Notes under the pieces: model-generated
What the model was told of the DNA's origin: nothing
The model's input: the letters and a program-made list of their open reading frames with translations, nothing else
Databases searched by the model: none
Assembly (NCBI RefSeq): GCF_012927355.1
Contig: NZ_JABBGK010000007.1
Span: forward strand, 1 to 64,000
Direction: 5' to 3'
Source of the DNA: Rhizobium terricola
GTDB taxonomy: Bacteria > Pseudomonadota > Alphaproteobacteria > Rhizobiales > Rhizobiaceae
Length of the DNA: 64,000 nucleotides
In this document: positions 16,826 to 25,597 of the stretch, piece after piece
How positions within the stretch are numbered: the first letter of the stretch is position 1
How the letters are laid out: each line of letters opens with the position of its first letter
Program-made: the position numbers and the translations under genes

Positions 16826-18094
16826 TCAACCGGTCACCTTCAGGATTGCCTCGGCGGCGCGCGTTGCCCCGGCGAAGGCCTGCATCTTGCGGGCATTTTC
16901 CTTGAGACGCGCCTGCATCGCCCGGTCGGACAGCAGGCCGTTAATGACGTCGGAGAGCTCGTCGGGCGCCCAGTCATACCGGTCGAGCCGTTTGCCAACG
17001 CCGGTCTCCTCGGCGCGGCGCGCATTGTCGTGGCCGTCCCAGCAATAGGGCAGGACCAGCGACGGAACGCCGTAATACAGCGCCTCGCAGAAACTGTTGT
17101 TGCCGCCGTGATGGATGAAGAGGCTCGACTGCTCGACGACCGACGGCTGGGGAAACCAGCTGTCGATGAACACGTTGTCCGGCACCTGGACGTATTCGTC
17201 GCGCCAGTGGCCGGCATTGACCAGGAAACGATAGGGAAGGCTGGCGAACACGTCGATCATCCGCCGCAGCATGTCGACATCCATCGCACCGAGCGATCCG
17301 AAGCTGGTCAGCACCAGTTCGGCGTCGTTGTGGCTGGCAAAACGCGGCGCCTGATAGGGCGTCTCGTGCCGGACGCAGCCATCGAGGAAGATGAAACGTT
17401 CGGGATCGAGTGGCGCGGCGCGGCGGTGACGGATGATCTCGGGGGCGAGCAGAAGATTGAGATCCGGTGAGGCGTCGAGGAAAAGCGGTGCCGGCGGCGG
17501 CTTCAATCCGCATTCGGCGAGGAAGGCGGAAAAGCGCTTGTGCGACGCCGCAGTGACCTTTTCGTAGGTTGCCGAGAAGGTCTTCCACTCTGCATCCGGC
17601 GTTCCGCCGAGGCCCGACAGGTAGGGCGGAACGAGCGGGTCCGGGATCTCCGTTTCGGCGCAGGACACGACGCGGATCCAAGGGACACCGGCCGTCGCGA
17701 TCGCCGGAAACATTACCACGTTGTCGAGTACGATCGCATCAGGCTTCAGGCGGGCAAGAAGTTGACGCAACGGTTCCTCGACGCCGATCGCCGTCTCGAC
17801 GATGGCGTCCCAGGTCGGCCCGACATAGGTGGTCAGCTGTTCGAAGGGCGACTGGCGGAAGGCGTCCTGGTGCCGGCTGATGAAATCGTTCCAGTCCGTC
17901 GTCTGGGCCGGGCCGCTCTCACCGAGCTGATACTCGGCAAAGCCGTATTCGGCAAACACGCCGCTGAAACCCGGATGACAGATGAAAACCGGACGCGCGC
18001 CGAGCCGGCGAAGCTCCTGCGCAATACCGACGCAGTTGAGTGCGGCGCCGTAGCTGGCTTCTGGGAACAGGGCGATGGTCTTCGGATGGGCCAT
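16826..18094 (-). CDS. MGT/EryCIII-type glycosyltransferase-like protein (copy 1)
   Basis: 422 aa from ATG 18094; the open frame extends to 18199 but that part overlaps gntR. It has the GT-B fold of macrolide/flavonoid glycosyltransferases: an N-terminal acceptor half (IALFPEASYGAALNCVGIAQ) and a C-terminal NDP-sugar half with TSFGSLGAMD, DSWFPQPSVV and FIHHGGNNSFCEAL. The end of the donor motif reads PYCWDGHDNARR, so the usual Asp-Gln pair that contacts the sugar is replaced. It is clearly paralogous to the gene at 23183. It sits between gntR and an aminoaldehyde dehydrogenase. The acceptor is unknown; an imported amine or a breakdown product of it is my inference. Confidence 0.82.
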   Translation of the reverse strand: MAHPKTIALFPEASYGAALNCVGIAQELRRLGARPVFICHPGFSGVFAEYGFAEYQLGESGPAQTTDWNDFISRHQDAFRQSPFEQLTTYVGPTWDAIVETAIGVEEPLRQLLARLKPDAIVLDNVVMFPAIATAGVPWIRVVSCAETEIPDPLVPPYLSGLGGTPDAEWKTFSATYEKVTAASHKRFSAFLAECGLKPPPAPLFLDASPDLNLLLAPEIIRHRRAAPLDPERFIFLDGCVRHETPYQAPRFASHNDAELVLTSFGSLGAMDVDMLRRMIDVFASLPYRFLVNAGHWRDEYVQVPDNVFIDSWFPQPSVVEQSSLFIHHGGNNSFCEALYYGVPSLVLPYCWDGHDNARRAEETGVGKRLDRYDWAPDELSDVINGLLSDRAMQARLKENARKMQAFAGATRAAEAILKVTG

Positions 18095-18113
18095 GGGATT
18101 GTATTTGCTGACT

Positions 18114-19046
18114 TTATCGCGAAACGAGCTTGAAGGCGGGAGGAACGCCGCGGCCGGCGAGACGAGGCCGGAGCGATTGCGAAAGCTGTATATGCACACG
18201 CATTAGATCGGCGGCAAGCTCCATCTGGCCGCGCTCGATCTGCTCGAGAATCTGGATATGCTCGAGATTGGACTGCATCAGCCGGTAGGTGTTCACATGA
18301 CCGGCTGATGCATTGGCGCGGCGCCTGCGATGGTGGTTGGCGAGCGCCTCGGCCATGAAGGGATTGCCGCAGCCGCGTGCAACCAGCATGTGGAAGTCGA
18401 AATCCGTCCGCTCGAACAGTTTGCGGTCGAAATCGGCCTCGCTCATGCTCCGGAGGATCAGCATGGATTGGCGAAGAGACGTCAGCGCCGGCAGGTCGCG
18501 GCGGAATTCCGGCAAGGTGAGCGCCAGCGGTTCGGTCGCAAGCCGGTATTCGTAGGACTTGGCGACCGCGTCGGCGCCAAGCGCAAACTGCTTGAGCAGC
18601 CATTGCTGGCCTGCGCCGCGTTCGGCGAGATTGTCCTCGGAGAGTTTTTGTAGCGCGTTTTGTACCGTCTGGCGCGATACGTCATAACGCCGCTGGAGAC
18701 CTGCGACCGTCTGGGCTTCGGCGATCCGCCCGGCTGAAAGATCCCGCAAGATCGCACCGTAGATTTCCGTCTCCCCGTCATTCTCTCCGACATCATCGAG
18801 CCGCGGCAGGGCGACAGGATCGACCGCGAGCAGAAAACCGCCTTCGGTATCCGCGGTCACCAACTCGCGCTCGGCCAGCACCTGAAGCGCCTTTCGCACC
18901 GGCGTTCTGGACACATTGCAGTGCGAAGCAAGCGCCTGCTCGGCGAGCCGCTCGCCCGGCGACATGCCGCGTTCGCTGGCGAAATCCAGTATTCTTTGCG
19001 CCAATTCCACATGGCGGTGATGAATGCGTCCCGGCTCTGTCGCCAT
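18114..19046 (-). CDS. GntR-family regulator with two predicted winged-helix domains and FCD-like C-terminus
   Basis: 310 aa, long for a FadR-type GntR protein (about 230-250). Residues about 8-70 form a GntR winged helix (LAEQALASHCNVSRTPVRKA). Residues about 90-150 form a second one (IYGAILRDLSAGRIAEAQTV, then YDVSRQTVQNALQKLSEDNL). The C-terminal part has FCD-type metal-site motifs (ERTDFDFHMLVARGCGNPF and EHIQILEQIERGQ...MRVH). Start ATG 19046 has a G-rich site upstream. It heads the leftward operon and is divergent from the importer operon, so it probably controls both, responding to a pathway metabolite. Confidence 0.88.
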   Translation of the reverse strand: MATEPGRIHHRHVELAQRILDFASERGMSPGERLAEQALASHCNVSRTPVRKALQVLAERELVTADTEGGFLLAVDPVALPRLDDVGENDGETEIYGAILRDLSAGRIAEAQTVAGLQRRYDVSRQTVQNALQKLSEDNLAERGAGQQWLLKQFALGADAVAKSYEYRLATEPLALTLPEFRRDLPALTSLRQSMLILRSMSEADFDRKLFERTDFDFHMLVARGCGNPFMAEALANHHRRRRANASAGHVNTYRLMQSNLEHIQILEQIERGQMELAADLMRVHIQLSQSLRPRLAGRGVPPAFKLVSR

Positions 19047-19261
19047 ACTTCACCCGTCCCTCACAAAGGCTGCATGCTGGCCTTTGTGGCGTCGTTTCGC
19101 AAGTCTTCCAAGCGCGATTTTGGCACCAGTTCAGAAAATGTAAAATCCCTATTGACGTATTTTTTTTATAAATAATACTGACGACCAACGGCGACACGAG
19201 ATCGGACCACCGACGCTTCGCCGAATGAGGTTGGAACAATCATCAAAAAGGGGAGAGATCC
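19047..19261. promoter_or_regulatory. Divergent promoter region of the amine/glycosyltransferase locus
   Basis: Two dyads stand out. CACAAAGGC (19062-19070) and GCCTTTGTG (19080-19088) form a 9-bp inverted repeat close to gntR. GTATTTTT (19157-19164) faces AATAATAC (19171-19178), an imperfect dyad in an AT-rich tract. TTGACG at 19152-19157 is a good -35 candidate for the rightward operon, with AT-rich -10 candidates at 19173-19180. Binding by the double-domain GntR is a reasonable but untested inference. Confidence 0.45.
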
Positions 19262-20332
19262 GTGCGAACCAAGAGCGGATACTTCAAGACCAATGCCTTT
19301 GCCGTGAAGCTGCTCGCAGCGACCATGCTTGCCGGCGCCGCCGGTACGGCCAATGCTGCCGATCTCGTCATCTCGAACTGGGATGGCTACATGGCGAAGG
19401 ATATCGCCGAAACCTTCAAGGCCGCGACCGGCCTGGAGATCGAGGTGGTCAACCACGCCACCAACGAAGAAATCATGGGCAAGCTGATGGCGAGCCAGGG
19501 CAAGGGCTATGACGTCGTCTTCGTCTCCTCTCCCTTCGCCGAGATCCTGAACCATCAGGGCCTCGTTGAGCCGCTCGACAGCGCCGCCATTCCGAACCTC
19601 GCCAATCTCTATCCCGAAGCGGCGAACCTCGCTTATGACCCGGGCAACACCTATTCCGTGCCCTACACCTGGGGCACGACGGGCCTTTGCTATCGCTCCG
19701 ACCTGGTGAAGACCACGCCTGACAGCTGGATGAACCTGCTGAAGCCGTCCGACGACATCAAGGGCAAGACCACGATGCTGGCAACCGACCGCTGGCTGAT
19801 GGCTGCGGGTGAACTGGCAAAGGGCTATTCGGTCAACGAAGCGGATCCGGCCAAGATCTCCGAAGTCAAGGATCTCCTCATCGAAGCGAAGAAGACGCTT
19901 CTCGCCTATGACGACACGACCTTCTACTCCAAGCTGGTATCCGGCGAAGCGTCGCTGGTGCATGCCTGGGACGGCTGGTGCAACTACGGCATCACCGAGA
20001 ACAAGGACATCAAATTCGTCGTGCCGAAGGAAGGCTCGGATCTCTGGGTCGACACCATCGTCGTCATGAAGAATTCGGAGAAGAAGGATGCGGCGATGAA
20101 GTTCATCAACTTCATCCTCGATGCTTCCAACCATGCCTGGGCGGCCGAGAACATCCTCTACAAGGTGCCGAACAGGGCCGCCATGGAGAGCCTCGACAAG
20201 GCCCTGCTCGAGCAATACCCGAACATGGCGATGACGCCGGCCGAACTGACCAAGTACGAACTGCTGCGCGATCTCGGCGCCGCACAGAAGGACTATTCTC
20301 GCGCCGTCAGCGAGATCAAGGCCGCCAACTAA
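19262..20332 (+). CDS. Periplasmic substrate-binding protein of a spermidine/putrescine-type ABC importer
   Basis: 356 aa starting with GTG 19262 behind a strong GGGGAGAG site. A signal peptide is clear (hydrophobic AVKLLAATMLAGAAGTANA, cleavage near residue 33). The mature protein has the PotD/PotF fold (LVISNWDGYMAKDI, YDVVFVSSP, PYTWGTTGLCYR, LVHAWDGWCNYG). The acidic residues expected for amine binding are plausible but I cannot place them without an alignment. It is the first gene of the importer set and is followed by an mRNA hairpin, as is common where the binding protein must be made in excess. Substrate: a polyamine or other cationic amine (inference from family). Confidence 0.9.
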   Translation: MRTKSGYFKTNAFAVKLLAATMLAGAAGTANAADLVISNWDGYMAKDIAETFKAATGLEIEVVNHATNEEIMGKLMASQGKGYDVVFVSSPFAEILNHQGLVEPLDSAAIPNLANLYPEAANLAYDPGNTYSVPYTWGTTGLCYRSDLVKTTPDSWMNLLKPSDDIKGKTTMLATDRWLMAAGELAKGYSVNEADPAKISEVKDLLIEAKKTLLAYDDTTFYSKLVSGEASLVHAWDGWCNYGITENKDIKFVVPKEGSDLWVDTIVVMKNSEKKDAAMKFINFILDASNHAWAAENILYKVPNRAAMESLDKALLEQYPNMAMTPAELTKYELLRDLGAAQKDYSRAVSEIKAAN

Positions 20333-20365
20333 GGCCGCAGTCGAAAAGACCCGCACACTGCAAGA

Positions 20366-20395
20366 CGATGGGGGAGATGTCGGTCTCCCTCATCG
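20366..20395 (+). terminator. Intercistronic hairpin after the binding-protein gene
   Basis: An 11-bp stem with one G-U pair (arms 20366-20376 and 20385-20395, 8-base loop) lies in the 129-base gap between binding-protein and permease genes. There is no T run, so attenuation or 3'-end protection of the binding-protein message is more likely than full termination. Confidence 0.55.
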
Positions 20396-20461
20396 GCACC
20401 CCTTCGGCTGCCGGGTCTCGTTTTCGGCGGCCAAGGCAAACCCATCGCCTGGAACCCGTGC

Positions 20462-21325
20462 ATGTCCTATCAATCCACCCGATCGAACCTGCTGGCCGCG
20501 CCGGCCGTCACCTGGCTCGTGGCGTTCATGGTGGCACCTTGCCTGCTGATCCTCTCCTACGCCTTCTTCCAGCGCGGGATATGGGGTGGCATCGAATACA
20601 CCTTCACGCTCGAGAACTTCGCGCGCGTCGCCGACCCCCTCTATGCGAAGATCTTCCTGACATCCGCCCGGATCGCCGGCACCGCCACGCTTCTCGCGGT
20701 GCTGATCGCCTATCCGGCAGCCTATGCGATCAGCCGCGCACCGCGGCTCAGCCAGCCCATGCTGCTGTTTTTCGCAGTGCTGCCCTTCTGGTCGAACTAT
20801 CTGATCCGCACCTATGCCTGGATGGTGCTCTTGAACCGCGAGGGCCTGATCAACAACTTGCTGAACTGGTTCGGTTACAAAGGTGAACCGCTGTCGCTGC
20901 TCTACACCGAAGGCGCGGTGATCGTCGGCCTCGTCTACAATTACCTGCCCTTTGTCATTCTGGCGATCTATTCGACGCTGTCGCGGCTCAACCCGGAACT
21001 GATGGAAGCATCGCGCGACCTTGGCGGCGGCCCGATCCGCACCTTCTGGCGCGTGACCCTTCCTCTCACCATGCCGGGTGTGGCCGCAGGCGGCGTGTTC
21101 GTCTTCGTGCTGTCGATCGGTAACTTCGTGACGCCCGCCCTGCTCGGCGGCGGTCGTTTCCAGATGATCGGCAATGTCGTCTACGACCAGTTCCTGACCG
21201 CCAACGACTGGCCATTCGGCGCAGCACTCGGCCTTGTTCTGATCCTCGTCATGATCATCCTCCTGATGCTGCAGGGCCGCGCAACCGCGCATGCCGGCGG
21301 TGAACGCGGGAGGGCCGAAGCATGA
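20462..21325 (+). CDS. ABC importer permease (PotB/PotH-like)
   Basis: 287 aa with about six membrane helices. The EAA loop that docks the ATPase is visible (MEASRDLGGGPIRTFWRVTL). It forms the transmembrane channel with the next gene, which overlaps it by 4 bases (ATGA). It belongs to the spermidine/putrescine permease family. Confidence 0.9.
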   Translation: MSYQSTRSNLLAAPAVTWLVAFMVAPCLLILSYAFFQRGIWGGIEYTFTLENFARVADPLYAKIFLTSARIAGTATLLAVLIAYPAAYAISRAPRLSQPMLLFFAVLPFWSNYLIRTYAWMVLLNREGLINNLLNWFGYKGEPLSLLYTEGAVIVGLVYNYLPFVILAIYSTLSRLNPELMEASRDLGGGPIRTFWRVTLPLTMPGVAAGGVFVFVLSIGNFVTPALLGGGRFQMIGNVVYDQFLTANDWPFGAALGLVLILVMIILLMLQGRATAHAGGERGRAEA

Positions 21326-22110
21326 GAACGGCCCATTCCTCGCGGCTGCCGGGGCGCCTCATCCTCGCCGGCGTTTTCGGTTTCCTCTACCTGCCGATCG
21401 CCGTTCTCGTCGGCCTGTCGTTCAACGAGGCCGGTCTGCCGACCAGCTGGTCCGGTTTTTCGCTCAAATGGTACGCGGCGCTCGCCGGCAATCACGAGAT
21501 CCTCGGCGCAGCCTGGAACACGCTGGTGGTCGCCATCTTCGCGACGCTGATCTCGACCGCGCTCGGCACGCTTCTGGCGCTCGGCATGGAAACGCGTCGC
21601 CGCAAGAGCACCGGACTCGAGGCTCTCGCCTTCGCGCCGATGGTCATTCCCGACATCGTGCTCGCGGTGGCACTCCTCACCTTCTTCTCGCTGCTCAACG
21701 TCACGCTCGGACTGCACACGATCATCATCAGCCATGTGATCTTCGACCTCGCCTTCGTCAGTTCCGTGGTCCGGGCGCGACTGAAGCATTTCGATTATTC
21801 GATCGTCGAGGCCTCGCGTGATCTTGGCGCCTCCGGCTGGACGACCTTCTGGCGCGTCACCTTCCCGGTGCTGCTGCCGGCGATCGTCGCTGGTGGCCTG
21901 CTCGCCTTCACACTCTCGGTCGATGAATTCATCATCGCCTTCTTCACCGCCGGCGCCGGCCGTTCCTCGATCACGCTGCCGATCCAGATCTACTCGATGA
22001 TCCGTTTCGGCATCACGCCGGAAATCAACGCCCTTGCCACGATCGTCATGGGAGTCAGCGCGCTGGCGCTGCTCGTCTCCCAATGGCTCAACAAAGAACA
22101 GATGCAATGA
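21322..22110 (+). CDS. ABC importer permease (PotC/PotI-like)
   Basis: 262 aa, second membrane subunit, with an EAA loop (VEASRDLGASGWTTFWRVTF) and six predicted helices. It overlaps the preceding permease by ATGA, and its stop overlaps the ATPase start, so the three genes are translationally coupled. Confidence 0.9.
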   Translation: MRTAHSSRLPGRLILAGVFGFLYLPIAVLVGLSFNEAGLPTSWSGFSLKWYAALAGNHEILGAAWNTLVVAIFATLISTALGTLLALGMETRRRKSTGLEALAFAPMVIPDIVLAVALLTFFSLLNVTLGLHTIIISHVIFDLAFVSSVVRARLKHFDYSIVEASRDLGASGWTTFWRVTFPVLLPAIVAGGLLAFTLSVDEFIIAFFTAGAGRSSITLPIQIYSMIRFGITPEINALATIVMGVSALALLVSQWLNKEQMQ

Positions 22111-23165
22111 CCGACACTTCGACCACACACGAAACGATCCTGAAGATCGACGGTCTGCGCAAGACCTTCGGCCCGGTCACGGCCGTCGATGGTGTGTCCC
22201 TCGACATCCGGAAGAACGAATTCTTCGCCCTGCTCGGCCCGTCCGGCTGCGGCAAGACCACGCTTCTGCGAATGCTGGCCGGCTTCGAGGCTCCGAGCGG
22301 AGGACGCATCCTGCTCGAAGGAACGGACATCGCACCGCTGCCGCCCGAGAAGCGTCCACTGAACCTGATGTTCCAGTCTTATGCCCTCTTTCCGCACATG
22401 ACTGTCGCCAAGAACCTCGCCTACGGCCTGGAGATGGACAGGCTGCCGAAGGCCGAAATCTCCCGGCGGGTCGAGGAGATCATGGGCGTCACCGATCTCG
22501 GCCAGTATGCCGATCGCAAGCCTGACCAGCTTTCAGGCGGGCAGAAGCAGCGCGTGGCGCTTGCCCGTGCGCTGGTGAAGCGCCCGAAGGTGCTTCTCCT
22601 CGACGAACCGCTTGGCGCGCTCGACAAGAAGTTGCGCGAGCGCATGCAACTCGAACTCAAACGGCTGCAGCATGAGGTTGGCATCACCTTCATCATCGTC
22701 ACCCACGACCAGGAAGAGGCCCTGGTCATGGCGAACCGGATGGCGATCCTGAAGGACGGCAAGCTGTTGCAGTGCGGTTCGCCGGAAGAGGTCTACGAGA
22801 CGCCGTCGGATCGCTTCGTCGCCAACTTCATCGGCGTGATGAACTTCATCGACGGCACGGTCGGCCAGGACGGAAGCTTCGCGACCGATGGCATCAGCGT
22901 CAAGCTTTCCACCGAGATCCGGGGGCCGGCCACGCTCGCCATCAGGCCCGAGAACATCATGGTGTCGGCAGGCGGTACCGGCATCGCCGGCAAGATCGTC
23001 GACATGGCCTATCACGGCCTCGACCGCGTGCTTCACGTCAAGGTCGCGGCCAGCCAGACGCCGCTGCAGGTCCGGGTCTCGGCCAATGCCGCCGTGCCCC
23101 ACAGCGTCGGCGACCCGATCCACATCACGATCGATCCCGATCGCACCCGGCTATTCAAGAACTAA
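22107..23165 (+). CDS. ABC importer ATP-binding protein (PotA/PotG-like)
   Basis: 352 aa from ATG 22107, which overlaps the permease stop (ATGA); an upstream in-frame ATG at 22083 is less likely. Walker A GPSGCGKTT, signature LSGGQKQR, Walker B VLLLDEPLGALD and the H-loop VTHDQEEA are intact. The C-terminal TOBE region (LAIRPENIMVS) is typical of PotA-type importers. It energises uptake by the two permeases. Confidence 0.92.
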   Translation: MTDTSTTHETILKIDGLRKTFGPVTAVDGVSLDIRKNEFFALLGPSGCGKTTLLRMLAGFEAPSGGRILLEGTDIAPLPPEKRPLNLMFQSYALFPHMTVAKNLAYGLEMDRLPKAEISRRVEEIMGVTDLGQYADRKPDQLSGGQKQRVALARALVKRPKVLLLDEPLGALDKKLRERMQLELKRLQHEVGITFIIVTHDQEEALVMANRMAILKDGKLLQCGSPEEVYETPSDRFVANFIGVMNFIDGTVGQDGSFATDGISVKLSTEIRGPATLAIRPENIMVSAGGTGIAGKIVDMAYHGLDRVLHVKVAASQTPLQVRVSANAAVPHSVGDPIHITIDPDRTRLFKN

Positions 23166-23182
23166 GAAACGAGGGGAACCCC

Positions 23183-24478
23183 ATGTCGAAAAAGACGATC
23201 GCATTCTTTCCCGAAGCGGCCTTCGGACCGGCGCTGAACTCCGTCGGCATCGCACAGGCCGTCGAGGCGCTCGGCCACAAGGCCGTTTTCCTGTCCGATC
23301 CGGGCTTCGTGTCCGTCTATCAGGGCTACGGCTTCGAGGCCCATCCGGTGAACCTGTCCGAACCGATGCCGCCGGAACAGATGGCCAAGTTCTGGGAGGA
23401 CTTCATCAACGGGCACATTCCGAACTTCCGCAAGAGCCCCTACGACCAGATCGACAATTATGTGAAGGACTGCTGGACCGCGATCGTGGACAGCGCCAAA
23501 TGGGCGGAAAAAGACCTGCCGGGCGTGCTGGCAAAGATCAAGCCGGACCTCATCTGCGTGGATAACGTCATCCTGTTTCCGGCGATCAAGCAGTACGGCA
23601 AGCCGTGGGTGCGCATCATCTCCTGCTCGGAAAACGAGATCGAGGATCCCAAGATCCCGCCGCATCTCTCCGGCTGCGGCGCCAAGGACTATGCCTGCCA
23701 CGCGGCCTATCGCGATCATTTCAACGAAGTCATCAAGCCGATCCATGACGATTTCAACGAATTCCTGAAATCGACCGGGGAGGAAGCTTATCCGATCGGT
23801 CAGTTCTTCGAAGCCTCGCCATTCATGAACCTGCTGCTCTATCCCGAGCCGGTGAAGTTCGAACGCGAACATCCGCTGAGCCCCAGCCAGTTCCAGTATC
23901 TCGAAGGCTGCGTGCGCTCGGAGAAGCCCTACGAGGTCCCGGCCTTCAAGGCCAATAACGACAAGCCGCTGCTCTATGTCAGCTTCGGCTCCCTCGGCGC
24001 CGGCGACACGGACCTCCTGAAGCGGATCATCGCCACCGTCGGCAAGCTGCCCTATCGCGCGCTCGTCAATGTCGGCGACTACAAGGACCAGTACGAGAAC
24101 CTGCCCGACAACGTCATCATCGACAGCTGGTTCCCGCAGCCTTCGGTCATCCCGCTGGTCGACGCGGTCATCCATCACGGCGGCAACAACTCGTTCACCG
24201 AGTGCCTCTACTTCGGCAAGCCGGCGATCATCATGCCCTATGTCTGGGACGGCCATGACAACGCGACCCGCGTGGATGAGACCGGTCACGGCTTCAAGAT
24301 GCCGCGCTACGACTGGACCGACGAGGAACTCGCCGCCAAGCTCGACCACATGATCAACGACCCGACGATGAAGGCCAAGCTCGCCGCCGCCTCGAAGCAC
24401 ATGCAGGGGCAGAACGGCCCGCAGAAGGCCGCCGGCATCCTGGACGAGCTCGTCAAGACGGGGAAATACAGTGGCTGA
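23183..24478 (+). CDS. MGT/EryCIII-type glycosyltransferase-like protein (copy 2)
   Basis: 431 aa from ATG 23183 with GAGGGGAA just upstream; the open frame before it is a shadow of the ATPase gene. It is a paralogue of the protein at 16826: FFPEAAFGPALNSVGIAQ at the N-terminus, then VSFGSLGAGD, DSWFPQPSVI, IHHGGNNSFTECLYFG and PYVWDGHDNATR. The donor motif deviates from the usual Asp-Gln end exactly as in copy 1. It is embedded in the importer operon, 17 bases after the ATPase and overlapping the first cupin by 8 bases, so it acts in the same pathway. A sugar transferred to an amine or hydroxy intermediate is the leading guess; a non-catalytic role is possible. Confidence 0.83.
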   Translation: MSKKTIAFFPEAAFGPALNSVGIAQAVEALGHKAVFLSDPGFVSVYQGYGFEAHPVNLSEPMPPEQMAKFWEDFINGHIPNFRKSPYDQIDNYVKDCWTAIVDSAKWAEKDLPGVLAKIKPDLICVDNVILFPAIKQYGKPWVRIISCSENEIEDPKIPPHLSGCGAKDYACHAAYRDHFNEVIKPIHDDFNEFLKSTGEEAYPIGQFFEASPFMNLLLYPEPVKFEREHPLSPSQFQYLEGCVRSEKPYEVPAFKANNDKPLLYVSFGSLGAGDTDLLKRIIATVGKLPYRALVNVGDYKDQYENLPDNVIIDSWFPQPSVIPLVDAVIHHGGNNSFTECLYFGKPAIIMPYVWDGHDNATRVDETGHGFKMPRYDWTDEELAAKLDHMINDPTMKAKLAAASKHMQGQNGPQKAAGILDELVKTGKYSG

Positions 24479-24833
24479 TACGCTCAACTCCTCGGCGCCG
24501 CATATCCATGGCGCCACCACCTTCGACGACCTGGTCGACTGGGGCGTGCAGTCGGATGCCCTCGAAGGCGTTTCGAAATCGACCGGACGCCTGCTGTTCA
24601 AGGGGCCGAACAACCAGCCGGAAACCGGCATCTGGGTTTGCACGCCCGGACGCTGGCGGTTGTCGATCCCGCGCGACGAGTTCTGCCACTTCGTTGCAGG
24701 CTCTGCGACCTATCGTTCCGACGATGGCGAAGTTGTCGAAGTGTCGGCCGGCACGGCCGTGATGTTCAAGGCCGGCTGGACCGGGGAATGCACGGTCCAC
24801 GAGACGATGCGCAACATCTACATGCTGGCCTGA
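24471..24833 (+). CDS. Small cupin protein, copy 1 of 3
   Basis: 120 aa with a GTG start that overlaps the glycosyltransferase by 8 bases. It is a single-domain cupin of the DUF861/cupin_3 type (relatives include EutQ and ureidoglycine aminohydrolase). Core motifs are GIWVCTPGRW, RDEFCHFVAGSATY and WTGECTVHET; the histidine in CHF and the one in TVHE are candidate metal ligands. It is the first of three tandem homologues. Such cupins often act as isomerases, aminohydrolases or epimerases. The reaction here is unknown. Confidence 0.8.
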   Translation: MADTLNSSAPHIHGATTFDDLVDWGVQSDALEGVSKSTGRLLFKGPNNQPETGIWVCTPGRWRLSIPRDEFCHFVAGSATYRSDDGEVVEVSAGTAVMFKAGWTGECTVHETMRNIYMLA

Positions 24834-24845
24834 GGCGCTTCCCCG

Positions 24846-25187
24846 ATGACCACACCAACATGGACCAACGCGGACGACGTACCGCTCGACGACTGGGGCT
24901 TGAGCCCGACCGCGACTGCCGGCGCTCCGCGCATGAGCGGCAAGATCCTCAGCGCCAATGCCGACGGATCGAGCGAATGCGGCATCTGGTCGTGCACGCC
25001 GGGCACCCGCAAGGTGACGATCGCCAGCGACGAGTTCTGCGTCTTCCTCGGCGGGCGCGGCCTCTACATCCACGAAAGCGGCGAGGAGATCGCCGTGGCC
25101 AAAGGGTCGATCGTCTTCTTTCCCGCCGGCTGGACCGGCACGTCGATCATCACCGAAGCACTGTCCAAGGCTTTCATGAGCCGCTGA
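24846..25187 (+). CDS. Small cupin protein, copy 2 of 3 (lacks candidate metal histidines)
   Basis: 113 aa. The same fold and layout as its neighbours (GIWSCTPGTR, DEFCVFLGGRGLY, FFPAGWTGTSIITEA). The positions that hold histidine in copies 1 and 3 are valine (CVF) and isoleucine (SIITEA) here. The copy is therefore likely non-catalytic, a partner subunit, or specialised for a different ligand. Confidence 0.8.
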   Translation: MTTPTWTNADDVPLDDWGLSPTATAGAPRMSGKILSANADGSSECGIWSCTPGTRKVTIASDEFCVFLGGRGLYIHESGEEIAVAKGSIVFFPAGWTGTSIITEALSKAFMSR

Positions 25188-25203
25188 CCTCAGGAACTGA
25201 AAA

Positions 25204-25551
25204 ATGACCAGCGCACCTTTGATGTACAAACCGCTCGAACAGTCCGACCTCGTCGACTGGGGCATCATCCCGACCATGATCGAGGGCGAGAGCCACGTTT
25301 CCGGCCGACTGATCCACAAGGGCCCGAACGGCGAAAGCGAATGCGGGCTCTGGGTCTGCACGCCGGGCAAATGGGAATGCCACGTGACCCGCGACGAATT
25401 CTGCCACTTCCTCGAAGGCCGCAGCACCTACGTGCACGAGTCCGGCGAGGTTATCGAGATCACTCCCGACACCGCCGCTTTCTTCCCCAAGGACTGGAAG
25501 GGTGTCTGCACCGTCCATGAGACGATCAAGAAGGTCTACATGATCCGCTGA
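25204..25551 (+). CDS. Small cupin protein, copy 3 of 3
   Basis: 115 aa. It is more similar to copy 1 than to copy 2 by eye: GLWVCTPGKWECHV, RDEFCHFLEGRSTY and WKGVCTVHET all match. It keeps both candidate metal-binding histidines. The gene follows copy 2 by 16 bases and precedes the kinase by 46. Function unknown beyond cupin fold. Confidence 0.8.
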   Translation: MTSAPLMYKPLEQSDLVDWGIIPTMIEGESHVSGRLIHKGPNGESECGLWVCTPGKWECHVTRDEFCHFLEGRSTYVHESGEVIEITPDTAAFFPKDWKGVCTVHETIKKVYMIR

Positions 25552-25597
25552 TGACCGGCCGACGACCTCGTCGGCCCATTCAAACCAGAGAACCACC

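Noticed and set aside
24471..25551. Idea that the three cupins are fragments of one broken gene
   Set aside because: Each has its own start, stop and full cupin core, and they align with each other end to end, so they are tandem duplicates.
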